Source: Enterococcus phoeniculicola ATCC BAA-412 (GTDB lineage Bacteria; Bacillota; Bacilli; Lactobacillales; Enterococcaceae). From it: a DNA stretch of 64,000 nucleotides. The stretch covers positions 248,001 through 312,000 of the forward strand of contig NZ_ASWE01000004.1 of NCBI RefSeq assembly GCF_000407505.1, in the 5' to 3' direction. The translations under genes and the position numbers were made by a program. Shown piece by piece: positions 16,140 through 26,051 of this stretch (position 1 is the stretch's first letter; every line of letters starts with the position of its first letter). Below the pieces are notes generated by a model that searched no databases, had not been told where the DNA came from, and saw only the letters and a program-made list of their open reading frames with translations.

Positions 16140-16904
16140 ATGATTACATTAAAATCTGTACGTGAAATTGAAATGATGAGTGAATCTGGCGAAATTTTGG
16201 CGGGCGTTCATAAAAGTTTACGTTCATTTATTAAACCGGGAATAACAAGCTGGGATATTGAGCTTTTTGTAAAAAAATATATTGAAGACCATCATGCGAT
16301 TGCTGCTCAAATTGGTTTTGAAGGTTATGAATATGCGACATGTATTAGTATCAATGATGAAATATGCCATGGGTTTCCGCGCAAAAAAGTGTTGAAAGAT
16401 GGCGATTTGATTAAAGTTGATATGTGTGTAGACTATAAAGGGGCGATGTCTGATTCTTGTTGGGCATATGTCGTTGGAAAAAGTACACCTGAAATTGATC
16501 ACTTGATGGAGGTTACAAAGAAAGCTCTGTACATCGGTATCGAACAAGCACAAGAGGGAAATCGAATTGGTGATATTGGTCATGCAATTCAAACATACGT
16601 TGAAGGAGAAAATCTTTCTGTGGTACGTGATTTTGTGGGTCATGGAATTGGTCCTACGATTCATGAAAGTCCAGCTATTCCACATTATGGAGAAGCTGGA
16701 AAAGGGCTGCGTTTAAAAGAAGGTATGGTGATTACCATTGAGCCCATGGTGAATACTGGTACTTGGAAAATGAAGATGGATCCAAATGGCTGGACAGCTT
16801 ACACACAAGATGGAGGTCTTAGCTGTCAATTTGAGCATACGTTGGCGATTACAAAAGAGGGACCAAGGATTTTGACTTCTCAAGGCGAGGAAGGAACCTA
16901 CTAA
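16140..16904 (+). CDS. map: Type I methionine aminopeptidase
   Basis: Removes the initiator methionine from nascent proteins. 254 residues. By alignment with the E. coli enzyme, the metal ligands are Asp94 (KVDM), Asp105 (SDSCW), His168 (FVGHGIG), Glu201 (TIEPMV) and Glu232 (FEHTLAI), with the substrate-site His77 (ICHGFP). All are present, so it should be active. AAAGGAGACGAGAG precedes the ATG. The YihY-type gene follows by 24 bases and is probably cotranscribed. There is no N-terminal zinc finger or SH3 extension. Confidence 0.95.
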   Translation: MITLKSVREIEMMSESGEILAGVHKSLRSFIKPGITSWDIELFVKKYIEDHHAIAAQIGFEGYEYATCISINDEICHGFPRKKVLKDGDLIKVDMCVDYKGAMSDSCWAYVVGKSTPEIDHLMEVTKKALYIGIEQAQEGNRIGDIGHAIQTYVEGENLSVVRDFVGHGIGPTIHESPAIPHYGEAGKGLRLKEGMVITIEPMVNTGTWKMKMDPNGWTAYTQDGGLSCQFEHTLAITKEGPRILTSQGEEGTY

Positions 16905-16928
16905 ATTTCGAAATAAGGAGAAATCAGT

Positions 16929-17849
16929 ATGGGGATAATAGATAAGGTAAAAGAAAATAAAAAATTACTTCGCTTTATTGAAACGACTCAAAAGAGAATC
17001 CTTGATTCTGAAATGGGTGTAACATCTGTTGTTGTTGCATACTATTTACTATTATCCATCTTTCCGTTACTCATTGCAGTAGGAAATATTTTGCCTTACC
17101 TTAAAATAGATCCAAATACAGTTTTACCCTACGTTAAAGAAGTGATGCCTAGTCAAATCTATGATTTTTTAGGCCCGGCTATACAAGATTTATTAACGCA
17201 AAGTTCGGGAGGACTATTGTCTGTGTCAGCAATTGCTGCATTGTGGTCTGCCAGTAAAAGTATTAATGCTTTACAAACGGCAATGAACAAAGCGTATGGA
17301 GTAGAGCCAAGAAAAAATTTCATCTTAGTTCGATTGTTGTCACTTGGAGTCATTGTTTTATTTATGGTTGCGATTGTTGGAGTTGTGGTAATATTTGGTT
17401 TGGGGCAAATGATTTTAAGCTCATTACAACCTATCTTTGAATTTCCAACACATATCATAGATACATTTCAAACATTAAAATGGCCCGTCGTTTCATTAGC
17501 CTTATTTTTCATTATGATGCTAATCTTTCTGATTGTCCCAAACGCGAAAGTAACAATTCGCTCGGTGATTCCAGGTGCTGTTTTTGCTACTATCGGTTGG
17601 ATGCTGTTGGCACAAGTGTTTGGTATTTATGCCAATTATTTTGCTTCAAAAGTTAGTGGATATCAAATTATTGGAAGCTTCATTGTATTGATGCTATGGT
17701 TGAACTTTTCTGCAACCATTATTATTCTAGGTGGAATTATTAATGCAGTTGTTCAGGAATATCTGAGTGGCACGGAAATTGAAGCTCGTCAAAGTTTGAT
17801 TAGCCAAGGAATAAAAAAATTTAAAGCTATTTTTAAATTGAAAAGATAG
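16929..17849 (+). CDS. YihY/virulence factor BrkB family membrane protein
   Basis: 306-residue membrane protein of the YihY family (older name ribonuclease BN), with six or so spans. Recognisable blocks are VVVAYYLLLSIFPLLIAVGNILPYL near residue 40 and FASKVSGYQIIGSFIVLMLWL near residue 240. AAGGAG precedes the ATG. It lies between map and tagO with short gaps, so all three may share a transcript. The molecular function is not established; the old RNase assignment was an error for the family. Confidence 0.9.
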   Translation: MGIIDKVKENKKLLRFIETTQKRILDSEMGVTSVVVAYYLLLSIFPLLIAVGNILPYLKIDPNTVLPYVKEVMPSQIYDFLGPAIQDLLTQSSGGLLSVSAIAALWSASKSINALQTAMNKAYGVEPRKNFILVRLLSLGVIVLFMVAIVGVVVIFGLGQMILSSLQPIFEFPTHIIDTFQTLKWPVVSLALFFIMMLIFLIVPNAKVTIRSVIPGAVFATIGWMLLAQVFGIYANYFASKVSGYQIIGSFIVLMLWLNFSATIIILGGIINAVVQEYLSGTEIEARQSLISQGIKKFKAIFKLKR

Positions 17850-17866
17850 TTTATCAGAAAGAGAGC

Positions 17867-18991
17867 ATGACGATGGATTTTGCATTTAAATTTATAGTAA
17901 GGTTATTTATTACCATGATTATTTCTTTGGTACTAACGCCTTTTATCAAGCTGCTGGCGTTTAAAATTGGAGCGGCAGATAAACCGGGTGCGAGAAGGAT
18001 TAATACAAAAATTATGCCAACAGCGGGTGGGTTAAGCATTTTTATCTCCTTCAGTTTTTCTGTTTTGTATTTATTTAGAGATACGTTTGCATTTGCCACA
18101 ATGATGCCTATGATTTTAGGGGCACTAATAGTTGTTGTTACAGGATTGATTGATGATATTTGGGAACTGAAGCCATATCAAAAAATGCTTGGATTATTAC
18201 TGGCTGCGTTAGAGATTTATTTCTTTGCTGGTATTCAAATTAAATCCTTTACATTACCGTTTCTTGGACATATTGAATTAGGATGGTTGGGTCTGCCGAT
18301 GACTATATTATGGATATTGGCAATCACAAATTCAGTGAATCTGATTGATGGGCTGGATGGACTTGCATCAGGAGTATCGATGATTGCTCTGGTAACCATT
18401 GGAATTATTGGTTATTTCTTTTTACCAAATACAGGTGCCTATGTGGCCATGATGATTTTTGCATTAGTAGCGGCAATCGCAGGTTTTTTCCCTTACAACT
18501 TCTATCCGGCAACGATTTATTTGGGAGATACAGGGGCGTTATTTCTTGGATTCATGATTTCTGTGTTATCCTTACAAGGGCTGAAAAATGCGACATTTAT
18601 TACGATGCTTACCCCTATGTTTATTTTAGGTGTACCTATAACAGATACGGTATATGCGATGATTCGTAGAAAATTTAATAAGCAGCCAATTTCGTCTGCC
18701 GATAAAATGCATTTGCACCACCGGTTATTGTCGCTAGGTTTTACTCACAGAGGAGCGGTACTTACAATTTATGCGTTAGCCTTGGTATTTTCATTTATTG
18801 CATTACTGATGAACTACGCAAGTACTTGGGCAACCATTCTTTTAATTATTAGTAGTGCTATTGGATTAGAATTATTTATTGAATTGATTGGACTAGTTGG
18901 TGAAAATAGACAACCATTAATGCGAACCCTGAAATTTATCGGTAATCGAAAATATCGTCAGGAAGTGCTGGAAAGAAACAAAAGAAAATAA
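17867..18991 (+). CDS. tagO: Undecaprenyl-phosphate GlcNAc-1-phosphate transferase (TagO/WecA type)
   Basis: Integral membrane enzyme starting wall-polymer synthesis by moving GlcNAc-1-phosphate from UDP-GlcNAc to undecaprenyl phosphate. 374 residues and about eleven spans. Conserved cytoplasmic loops are GLIDDIWELKP (DD pair), NLIDGLDGLASG, GDTGALFLGF and HLHHRLLSLG (histidine loop). GAAAGAGAG precedes the ATG. A TagB-like and a TagA gene follow after a terminator, which places it in a teichoic-acid-type pathway; it may also prime rhamnopolysaccharide synthesis. Confidence 0.93.
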   Translation: MTMDFAFKFIVRLFITMIISLVLTPFIKLLAFKIGAADKPGARRINTKIMPTAGGLSIFISFSFSVLYLFRDTFAFATMMPMILGALIVVVTGLIDDIWELKPYQKMLGLLLAALEIYFFAGIQIKSFTLPFLGHIELGWLGLPMTILWILAITNSVNLIDGLDGLASGVSMIALVTIGIIGYFFLPNTGAYVAMMIFALVAAIAGFFPYNFYPATIYLGDTGALFLGFMISVLSLQGLKNATFITMLTPMFILGVPITDTVYAMIRRKFNKQPISSADKMHLHHRLLSLGFTHRGAVLTIYALALVFSFIALLMNYASTWATILLIISSAIGLELFIELIGLVGENRQPLMRTLKFIGNRKYRQEVLERNKRK

Positions 18992-19008
18992 ATGATTATG
19001 AATGAATT

Positions 19009-19042
19009 GAGGTTGAGAAGATTACGCTCACCTCTTTTTTTA
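19009..19042 (+). terminator. Terminator after tagO
   Basis: GAGGTTGAG (19009-19017) pairs with CTCACCTC (19027-19034), with one bulge, then TTTTTTTATT. Confidence 0.75.
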
Positions 19043-19184
19043 TTACAAAAGAAAAATGTTAGGAGATAAATTGATTCAATGCTCTTAAATTATAAGAAGA
19101 AAAGGGGAGAAAAGTAGTAGAAGCATTTTCTTTTTTACGAATTTACTGTAAAATGAAGAGTGATTTTACATTGGAGTGTGAGCT

Positions 19185-20342
19185 ATGAAGGAAGGACTTC
19201 TTTCGTTAATAAAATCCAGTTACCTGTTTCTTGTAAGAACGAAAGCAAGACATGTTAAGACTATGCATAATAAAATTGTTTATTTATTAAGCTTCCCAAG
19301 TACAAGTCAACCTATCTTAGAAGACTTATATGCAAAGTTTGGTAGCCGTTTAGTTATTTGTTATACAGAAAATGCAAAAAAGAACGCATATTTTTTTCAT
19401 GAAAAAGGGGTAGAAGTCTATTCAATTGATCAATTTAATGTGCTTATCAACAAAGTGATTCCTTTGGTAAAAGGCGCTAAAACTGTTTTGTGTGATAATT
19501 ATTTTGCTTTTTTAGGAGCTATTTCTTTTTTTTCTGAAACAGAAGTAATCCAACTTTGGCATGCAGATGGTGCAATTAAAAAGTTTGGGATAGAAGCCAA
19601 TTATGCAAAAGTTCGTTCTAAATCAGATATTCATCGCTATCAGCAAGTTTACCAGGCTTATACGCATTATGCGGTAGGTTCAGATAAGATGGGTAAGGTA
19701 TTTGAATCCAGCTATCAGGCGATCGCTGAACAGATGTTACCGATAGGCTATTTACCTTCAGATCGATTATTAAAAGATGATTGGCGAAATTTACAAAATG
19801 AGCGATTTTCTGAAATCTTCTCTGACCTCAAAAATAAACGTATTTTATTTTATACGCCCACTTATCGAGAAACTATGACTGAAAATCCTTTAGACTTTGA
19901 ACAAATATTGAGAGAATTAGGAGAGGATTGGGTCTTTTTTGTAAAAGCTCATCCACATGATAAAGAACTAATTGCTAAATTTGATTCATTAAAAAATGTC
20001 TTTTCTGATTTACGAGGATTTACTCTACAAGAATTTTTACCATTTGTGGACTGTTTGGTAACAGACTATTCATCCGTCCCTTTTGAATATACATTGGTGA
20101 AAGAAAAAGGAAAAATTATTTTCTTTTGTTATGACCTAGATGACTATCAAAAAGAAGTAGGAATACAAGATGATTTTAATCAATGGGCACCGGGGGCAAT
20201 TGTTTATACACAAGAACAATTGATTGAGGAAATCAAACAAGAGGAGACTAAAGATTTCAGTGCCTTTAATCATTTATGGAATCAATATAATGACGGGAAG
20301 GCGACACGTCGATTAATACAACGAATTGAGGAGAAGGTATGA
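19185..20342 (+). CDS. TagB-like CDP-glycerol glycerophosphotransferase
   Basis: 385 residues of the CDP-glycerol:poly(glycerophosphate) transferase family, peripheral on the inner membrane face. Diagnostic segments are QLWHADGAIKKFG (family WHG/A-type motif with the catalytic His), FVKAHPH and VTDYSSVPFEY. The length matches the single-domain primase TagB, which adds the first glycerol phosphate to the ManNAc-GlcNAc lipid. GGAGTG lies before the ATG. The frame overlaps the next gene by ATGA, and the next gene is a TagA-type transferase, supporting this role. A basic N-terminal stretch may bind membrane. Confidence 0.88.
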   Translation: MKEGLLSLIKSSYLFLVRTKARHVKTMHNKIVYLLSFPSTSQPILEDLYAKFGSRLVICYTENAKKNAYFFHEKGVEVYSIDQFNVLINKVIPLVKGAKTVLCDNYFAFLGAISFFSETEVIQLWHADGAIKKFGIEANYAKVRSKSDIHRYQQVYQAYTHYAVGSDKMGKVFESSYQAIAEQMLPIGYLPSDRLLKDDWRNLQNERFSEIFSDLKNKRILFYTPTYRETMTENPLDFEQILRELGEDWVFFVKAHPHDKELIAKFDSLKNVFSDLRGFTLQEFLPFVDCLVTDYSSVPFEYTLVKEKGKIIFFCYDLDDYQKEVGIQDDFNQWAPGAIVYTQEQLIEEIKQEETKDFSAFNHLWNQYNDGKATRRLIQRIEEKV

Positions 20343-21079
20343 AACAAGATACAATGATGGGCGTTCCTATAGATGCACTAACTTATGAAGAGATAGTAAA
20401 GGATATTCCCGAGTATTTAGAAACTGATAAAAAAATGACAGCAATCAGCGTCAATCCTCAAATTGTAACAGAAGCAAGAAAGTATCCTGAAATTGTCTCC
20501 TTTATAAAAGAAAGTACGCATCGCATACCAGATGGAATTGGGATTGTGATGGTTTCTAAGTTAACAAAGGGGCCTATTAAAACACGCGTAGCTGGAATAG
20601 AATTAATGACAAAATTTTTAGCTTATGCAAATGAACATAAAAGAAGCGTCTTTTTTTATGGAGCAAAGCCGGAAGTAATTAAAGATGCGGTAAAGAACAT
20701 TCAAAATCAATATCCAGATTTACACATTAAGGGTGCAGTTGATGGATATACGAAGCTTACGGAAGAAGAGCTTGTTGATCAAATAAACGATCAACAACCT
20801 GATTTTTTATTCGTTGGTTTGGGATTTCCAAGGCAAGAGCAGTGGTTAGCAAGAAATGTAGACAAACTTAACGTGTCTATTTTTCAAGATGTTGGGGGGA
20901 GTTTTGACGTCTTTAGTGGTCATGTAAAACGTGCCCCTCAATTTTATATTGATTACCATTTAGAATGGCTCTATCGTTCAGTAAGTAATCCAAAACGAAT
21001 CGGACGCATCTTTCAGTTGCCGGTGTTCGTTTGGAAAAGTTTATTGTGGAAAATGAGAAAGAAAGAGTGTGAAAAATGA
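20339..21079 (+). CDS. tagA: WecG/TagA/CpsF-family N-acetylmannosaminyltransferase
   Basis: 246-residue GT26 glycosyltransferase that adds ManNAc to lipid-linked GlcNAc. Family motifs: SVNPQIVTEARK, IPDGIGIVM (with the catalytic Asp), RVAGIELM, FVGLGFPRQEQW and GGSFDVFSGHVKRAP. The membrane-binding basic tail (KSLLWKMRKKECEK) is intact. It overlaps TagB by 4 bases upstream and the next gene by 4 bases downstream, so translation is coupled. Together with TagO and TagB it makes the linkage unit of a teichoic-acid-like polymer. Confidence 0.92.
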   Translation: MKQDTMMGVPIDALTYEEIVKDIPEYLETDKKMTAISVNPQIVTEARKYPEIVSFIKESTHRIPDGIGIVMVSKLTKGPIKTRVAGIELMTKFLAYANEHKRSVFFYGAKPEVIKDAVKNIQNQYPDLHIKGAVDGYTKLTEEELVDQINDQQPDFLFVGLGFPRQEQWLARNVDKLNVSIFQDVGGSFDVFSGHVKRAPQFYIDYHLEWLYRSVSNPKRIGRIFQLPVFVWKSLLWKMRKKECEK

Positions 21080-23418
21080 AAATAGCAATTGTTGGATACA
21101 ATATATTCGGTGTCGGTGGCACAAGTCGAAGTAATATTAATTTAGTTAAAGAATTGACAAGAGCCGGTGCCGAGTTGACAGTTTTTAATATTACAGATTT
21201 TACGAATGAAGATGTAACAGATTTAATTACTCGTGAAGAAATGAGTACAAAAATTATTTTTTCTCCACTAAATGAAATCTTTTCTATTGTAGAACAAGAT
21301 GTATATATTTTAACTAGAGAGTCTTTGTTCTTACTCTCTAAAGCAATAAAGTCAAATTTTCCAAAGAGTAAGGTTATTGGAGAAGTACATGCACCTCTAG
21401 AACGCTTAAAATTTGAGGAGACGTTTTATCAAGACTCAATTGATGTATTTAGGGTGGCAACAGAGAGCATTAAAGAAAGTTTTAAAAAAATTATAGGAAA
21501 AGAAAATGTTGTACAATATCCTGTAAGTATTGAGCACATCAAGTATCAGCAGAAAATTGATAATGAGGTAGTTGCTTCAAATAATCTGGTTATCTATTCT
21601 CGATTTGACGAAGAACAAAAAGATATAAGTTATGCTATTCAATTGATACATTACCTAGTCAATACCTTGAAAATCTATCAATTTAAACTCTATATTAAAG
21701 GGGCTGGGCCTGGAGCTACATTGTATAGAAATTTAATTCGTTATTATAATATTCAAAACTATGTAAGAATTAATTATGATTTGCCATCGGATTATATCTA
21801 CTTATCAACAGCGAGATTTGAAACATTTGGATACTCTATCATGGAGGCTTTTGCTGAAGGGCGACGTGTATTGATGTATGAAGGTGATGATAACGTATTG
21901 CCAGAAATTTATGGAGATTATGAAACAATTGGATGGTTAACCAAAGATATAGAAAGAGATGCAAAATATATTTTGGATTATATTAGTAAAGTTCGTACAA
22001 ATGATGAATATTTGCGAGATGTACAGAGAGCAAAAAAATATAGTGTTGTTGAAGATTATGGTAAAAATTATTTGATGAAAGTTGTTAATTCTCCATATTC
22101 TTCAAACTATGTAGGACAAGATGACGATAGAGAGCTTGTTCAAGAGATATACAAATTACATGGTCGAATTGAAAGTAGTCTTTCAACTAAATTTTATGGG
22201 AAATTGAAACGTACAAAGGGAATTAGAAAAATTTTAAAAAATACAAAAATACAAAAAATTATGCGGTCTTATTACAATAAAAAAAATGGTTCAGAAAGTG
22301 TTCTATCAGAGATGAATTTACGAGATGATTTTGTATTTGTTGAATCATTTCATGGAAAGAACTTTTCCGGTGATCCTAAGTATTTAGCTTTAGCTTTGAA
22401 AAATAAATATCCTAATTTAAATATATTTGTTAGTTCTATAAATCAGTTGGTCGATATGGAAATCTACAGCTTTGGATGCATTCCTTTGAGAACAGGGAGT
22501 AGGCTATATACTACTCGTTTTAAACAAAGTAGATGTGTCATTTTAAATGGAAACTCTTTAGACAAAGTTGGGAAGAATGAACAACAAATTTTTGTAGAAA
22601 CATGGCATGGATTCCCATTAAAAAAAATGGTTTCAGATCTTGAGGATGAAAAACAGAGAGAAGAAGAAACAGAAGCATTTATACCAAGAATGTTAAAATG
22701 GAGCTATTTACTCAGCTCATCTGAAAAAAATACTAAATATATCCAAAGTGCATTTTCACTTTCGAAAAATGAAGATTTAGAAATTCTTGAAACTGGAGTC
22801 CCTCGTAATACTTACTTGTTGCTAAATAAAGATAATGTAGAGGAGATACAAAGAGTACATTTTAAATACTTTAATAAAAAAGAAAAAGAAAAGAAATATG
22901 TACTTTATTGTCCAACATGGAGAAAAGATTCCAGAGACAATATTTCTACATTGGATCTGATTAAATTAATTAACTTATTACCAAAAAGTTATGAATTGAT
23001 TGTTAAATTACATCCACATGAATCACATCTACGAAAACAGTACGCACAGTTAAGTTCAAGAATTCATTGTTTTTATAATGAACTTGTAGATATACAAGAA
23101 TTGTATTTAATCTCAAGTTTATTAATTACGGATTATTCTTCAGCAATGTTTGACTTTGCTCATTTAAATAGAAAAATAATTATTTTTCAAGAAGATGCTG
23201 AAGCATATGCATCAAAGATTGGATGGTATTTTGACTTAGAAAATTTAATAGGAATTAGTGGCGCAAATTATTCAGAAAAGAAGCTTGCTGAAGAGATTAT
23301 TCGCCCATATGATGAATTTTCAACCGAACTGATTACCAAAAATCTTATGACAGATGATTCCGTAGAGTCAACAAATGAGATCATTAATATACTATCAAAA
23401 AAAGTAAGTTGGGAGTAA
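21076..23418 (+). CDS. Two-domain glycosyltransferase plus TagF-like glycerophosphotransferase
   Basis: 780 residues with two enzymatic halves. Residues 1-360 resemble a GT4-type transferase: a start like KIAIVGYNIFGVGGTSRSN, a central IYSRFDEEQKDI, and YLSTARFETFGYSIMEAFAEGR, matching the conserved donor-site E-x7-E region. Residues 420-780 are a CDP-glycerol glycerophosphotransferase: VETWHGFPLKKM, VLYCPTWRKDS, VKLHPHESHL and LITDYSSAMFDFAHL. A basic linker joins them. The likely job is polymerising glycerol phosphate and adding a sugar, giving a glycosylated or sugar-alternating polymer. It overlaps tagA by ATGA. Confidence 0.87.
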   Translation: MKIAIVGYNIFGVGGTSRSNINLVKELTRAGAELTVFNITDFTNEDVTDLITREEMSTKIIFSPLNEIFSIVEQDVYILTRESLFLLSKAIKSNFPKSKVIGEVHAPLERLKFEETFYQDSIDVFRVATESIKESFKKIIGKENVVQYPVSIEHIKYQQKIDNEVVASNNLVIYSRFDEEQKDISYAIQLIHYLVNTLKIYQFKLYIKGAGPGATLYRNLIRYYNIQNYVRINYDLPSDYIYLSTARFETFGYSIMEAFAEGRRVLMYEGDDNVLPEIYGDYETIGWLTKDIERDAKYILDYISKVRTNDEYLRDVQRAKKYSVVEDYGKNYLMKVVNSPYSSNYVGQDDDRELVQEIYKLHGRIESSLSTKFYGKLKRTKGIRKILKNTKIQKIMRSYYNKKNGSESVLSEMNLRDDFVFVESFHGKNFSGDPKYLALALKNKYPNLNIFVSSINQLVDMEIYSFGCIPLRTGSRLYTTRFKQSRCVILNGNSLDKVGKNEQQIFVETWHGFPLKKMVSDLEDEKQREEETEAFIPRMLKWSYLLSSSEKNTKYIQSAFSLSKNEDLEILETGVPRNTYLLLNKDNVEEIQRVHFKYFNKKEKEKKYVLYCPTWRKDSRDNISTLDLIKLINLLPKSYELIVKLHPHESHLRKQYAQLSSRIHCFYNELVDIQELYLISSLLITDYSSAMFDFAHLNRKIIIFQEDAEAYASKIGWYFDLENLIGISGANYSEKKLAEEIIRPYDEFSTELITKNLMTDDSVESTNEIINILSKKVSWE

Positions 23419-23422
23419 GCAA

Positions 23423-24421
23423 ATGGCACAAGTGATAAAAAACAATAGAAATAGAGTAGTTGAAAAAATATTTAATCGCGCAAAAATCTATAATCTAGAA
23501 AATCTTCCGGAAACATTCAATGAAAAAAAAATAGGTATTGATTTGGATAGTACACTTAATATTTTGCAGCTAATGGAAGCTGATGAACGCATTGAAAGTA
23601 TTTATCAAAAAATGATTGATTCTGACTATATTTTTTATTTACATTACAAAAAAATTTCGTATTTTACTAAAAGAAAATACTTAAAAGAGATTTGGGAACG
23701 AGAAGATTTATTTATTGAAAATGAAACAATATTTACAATTGAGAAGCCAATTAATGACAAAGATACTAATGAAATACCACGTAGCTTAATCGTAATATTC
23801 TCTTCTTTTCCAGAACGTGAAGCATACATTAGTAGTAGAGTAGCAAAAAGAATGTTCCAACCATACTATACGTATATTCAAAATACACTTATAGAAAATA
23901 CTTATGTAGTAAGAATATTTGATAATAATCTCACCTTTGGAAGTTATTATATGGATACTGATAACTTTATTAATTATGAAGAAAATATTCAGATGATTAT
24001 TTCAAATGTTAGAAGTGAATTTAATATTGACTATAATCGTGTAATTTGTGTAGGTGAAGGTAAAGGTGGAACAGGTGCATACTATCATGCTAAATTAGGG
24101 GATTTTCATTCTGTTGTAGTTGCACCGATTTGTAATAACCTAGCTAAAGAAAATTACGAAAGAGACGTGGAACTTCCTGCTGAGACAAAAGTTGATCTGG
24201 AGAGTAAACTTGATGTAATTAGAGAGAAGACTTCAAAAGGGAAGCACTATATTATTGTTAATGAGTATCTTGGAAAAAGGTACATGGTTAATGAAGAATT
24301 TGGTGACACAATTATTAATTATCCTAATCAAAATATTTGTAATATTTCAGAGCTATCAAGTAAGAGTGAGCCAATACAGTCTATGTTGATTAACGAACTG
24401 CTATTTTCTGATTTAAAATAA
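23423..24421 (+). CDS. XcbB/CpsF-like capsule biosynthesis protein (alpha/beta-hydrolase-like)
   Basis: 332 residues, soluble. I read it as related to the XcbB/CpsF-type capsular proteins found with phosphopolymer genes, and more distantly to Asp2-like alpha/beta hydrolases, but with moderate certainty. The fold is suggested by the strand RVICVGEGKGGTGAYYH, which looks like a nucleophile elbow in which the expected serine is glycine, and by SLIVIFSSFPER earlier. It follows the TagF fusion by 4 bases, so it is in the same operon. A role in polymer modification or as a non-catalytic partner is inference. Confidence 0.65.
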   Translation: MAQVIKNNRNRVVEKIFNRAKIYNLENLPETFNEKKIGIDLDSTLNILQLMEADERIESIYQKMIDSDYIFYLHYKKISYFTKRKYLKEIWEREDLFIENETIFTIEKPINDKDTNEIPRSLIVIFSSFPEREAYISSRVAKRMFQPYYTYIQNTLIENTYVVRIFDNNLTFGSYYMDTDNFINYEENIQMIISNVRSEFNIDYNRVICVGEGKGGTGAYYHAKLGDFHSVVVAPICNNLAKENYERDVELPAETKVDLESKLDVIREKTSKGKHYIIVNEYLGKRYMVNEEFGDTIINYPNQNICNISELSSKSEPIQSMLINELLFSDLK

Positions 24422-24448
24422 ACGAAAGTACTGGAAGAGGAGAAATTG

Positions 24449-25978
24449 ATGGATAGAGATACTAATAAGATACGTGGCATACTGTTTGCTTTGTTTTACA
24501 GTATATTATCCATAACATTTTTATGGATAATATTATTAAACATTAAAACGAACATTACTCACTATCAATCAGCATTTTGGTTATCACTAATAATGATAGC
24601 CATCGCAATCGTTTTTATAAAAAAAACGAATTTTTCTAAAGTAATAATTGATGGAACCAGGAAAAATGAATTCTTGCTAATAAGTATTCTCTTTCTTATT
24701 TCTACAATAATCACAATTTATATTGGTTTGGAGACCAGAGTAGAATTTTTATGGGATTTCGGTATAGTTCAACAGAATGCATTTAATATTGCTAAAACTG
24801 GTAATTATGTAGATATTTCTTATTTTGCTAGATATCCTAATAATAATTTTATACTCTTGATTGCTACAGGGATATATAAATTTCTATTCTTAATAGCGCC
24901 TAATTTAGATATATATGCAATGTATAAAATTCTTATTGTAATAAATAGTTTACTAATTAATATGAGTATTTTGTTTATTTACCTTAGCTCAAAAAAAATA
25001 TGGAATTCAAAAGTTGCTTTATTTTCAACTATCATCACTTATACTGCAACTCCCATTTTATTATATTCAGAGATATTTTACACTGATACTGTTGGTATAT
25101 TTTTTGTATCGTTGACAATGTTTTTGTACGTAAAGTTAAAAGAAACAAAAACATCTTTATCTAGTTTGTTTTTTCTTATTTTAATTGGGATTTCTATAGG
25201 ATTAGGTTACAGAATTAAAGCATTTGTATTAATTATTGCAGTAGGAATAATTATTGACTTAGTTTTAGGGAAAATAAAATTTCAAGAAAAAATAAAAAAA
25301 GTTACAATATTAATTGTAACACTGTTGACCAGTCTGGTTATCACTTCAGCATTATTTACCTCAATAATTCCTGTAACTGATAAATTGAAAACTGAAAATG
25401 AGTTTCCGATAGCTCACTGGGTTATGATGGGGTTGAACACTCAAAATGATGGACGATTTGCTCACGATGATTATAAATACAGTCTTTCAATAAATGGATA
25501 TGAAAATAAGAAGGAGAAGGAAATTGAGAAAATAAAAGATAGAATTTCTGAATTTGGGCCATTAGGATTGGTACGCTTCTTATTTGTAAATAAAGTAACT
25601 AGGACATGGGCTGATGGTGGATTAATGACAGATTACTATGGCTCACGTGAAGGATTAGTAAACGGATTTATCCAACAAATATATCATAGAGATACGAAAT
25701 ATAATTATAAATTTCATGTCTATTTTCAAGTAGGTATATTTATACTATGGTTCTTTGTTTTTTTAGGTGCTCTTTTGTTCAAAAAAAGAAATGAAAAGAT
25801 AGATTTTATAAATATATCGATTTTTGGATTATTTTTATTTCAACTTATTTGGGAATGCAACGCGCGATATATATATTGTTTTATCCCGCTATTTATTATC
25901 AGTGCAACTAACGGGTTTGTCACTTTTAAAAATTTGGTAAGAGGGGGAAAAAGAGTAAAACGACATTCAAAAACTTAA
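24449..25978 (+). CDS. Polytopic GT-C (PMT/ArnT-like) glycosyltransferase
   Basis: 509 residues with about eleven transmembrane spans. After the first span pairs there is an extracytoplasmic loop with ETRVEFLWDFGIVQQNAF, resembling the acidic catalytic loop of GT-C enzymes that use polyprenyl-phosphate sugars; a long hydrophilic loop (about 305-400) precedes the last spans. ATG 24449 is chosen (AAGAGGAG upstream) rather than the adjoining TTG at 24446. It is the last gene of the TagB-to-TagF block. It may decorate the wall polymer outside the membrane with sugar supplied by the GtrB/GtrA proteins elsewhere in the window. The substrate is unproven. Confidence 0.75.
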   Translation: MDRDTNKIRGILFALFYSILSITFLWIILLNIKTNITHYQSAFWLSLIMIAIAIVFIKKTNFSKVIIDGTRKNEFLLISILFLISTIITIYIGLETRVEFLWDFGIVQQNAFNIAKTGNYVDISYFARYPNNNFILLIATGIYKFLFLIAPNLDIYAMYKILIVINSLLINMSILFIYLSSKKIWNSKVALFSTIITYTATPILLYSEIFYTDTVGIFFVSLTMFLYVKLKETKTSLSSLFFLILIGISIGLGYRIKAFVLIIAVGIIIDLVLGKIKFQEKIKKVTILIVTLLTSLVITSALFTSIIPVTDKLKTENEFPIAHWVMMGLNTQNDGRFAHDDYKYSLSINGYENKKEKEIEKIKDRISEFGPLGLVRFLFVNKVTRTWADGGLMTDYYGSREGLVNGFIQQIYHRDTKYNYKFHVYFQVGIFILWFFVFLGALLFKKRNEKIDFINISIFGLFLFQLIWECNARYIYCFIPLFIISATNGFVTFKNLVRGGKRVKRHSKT

Positions 25979-26051
25979 TTTATATTCCCCTTTATTCAAG
26001 TTTCATGTATAATAGTTAAAGTTATAAACATGAAAGTAAGGAGGAGTTGTT

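Noticed and set aside
16224-16685. 153-residue minus-strand frame opposite map
   Set aside because: Antisense shadow of an intact methionine aminopeptidase; composition is typical of a reverse reading.
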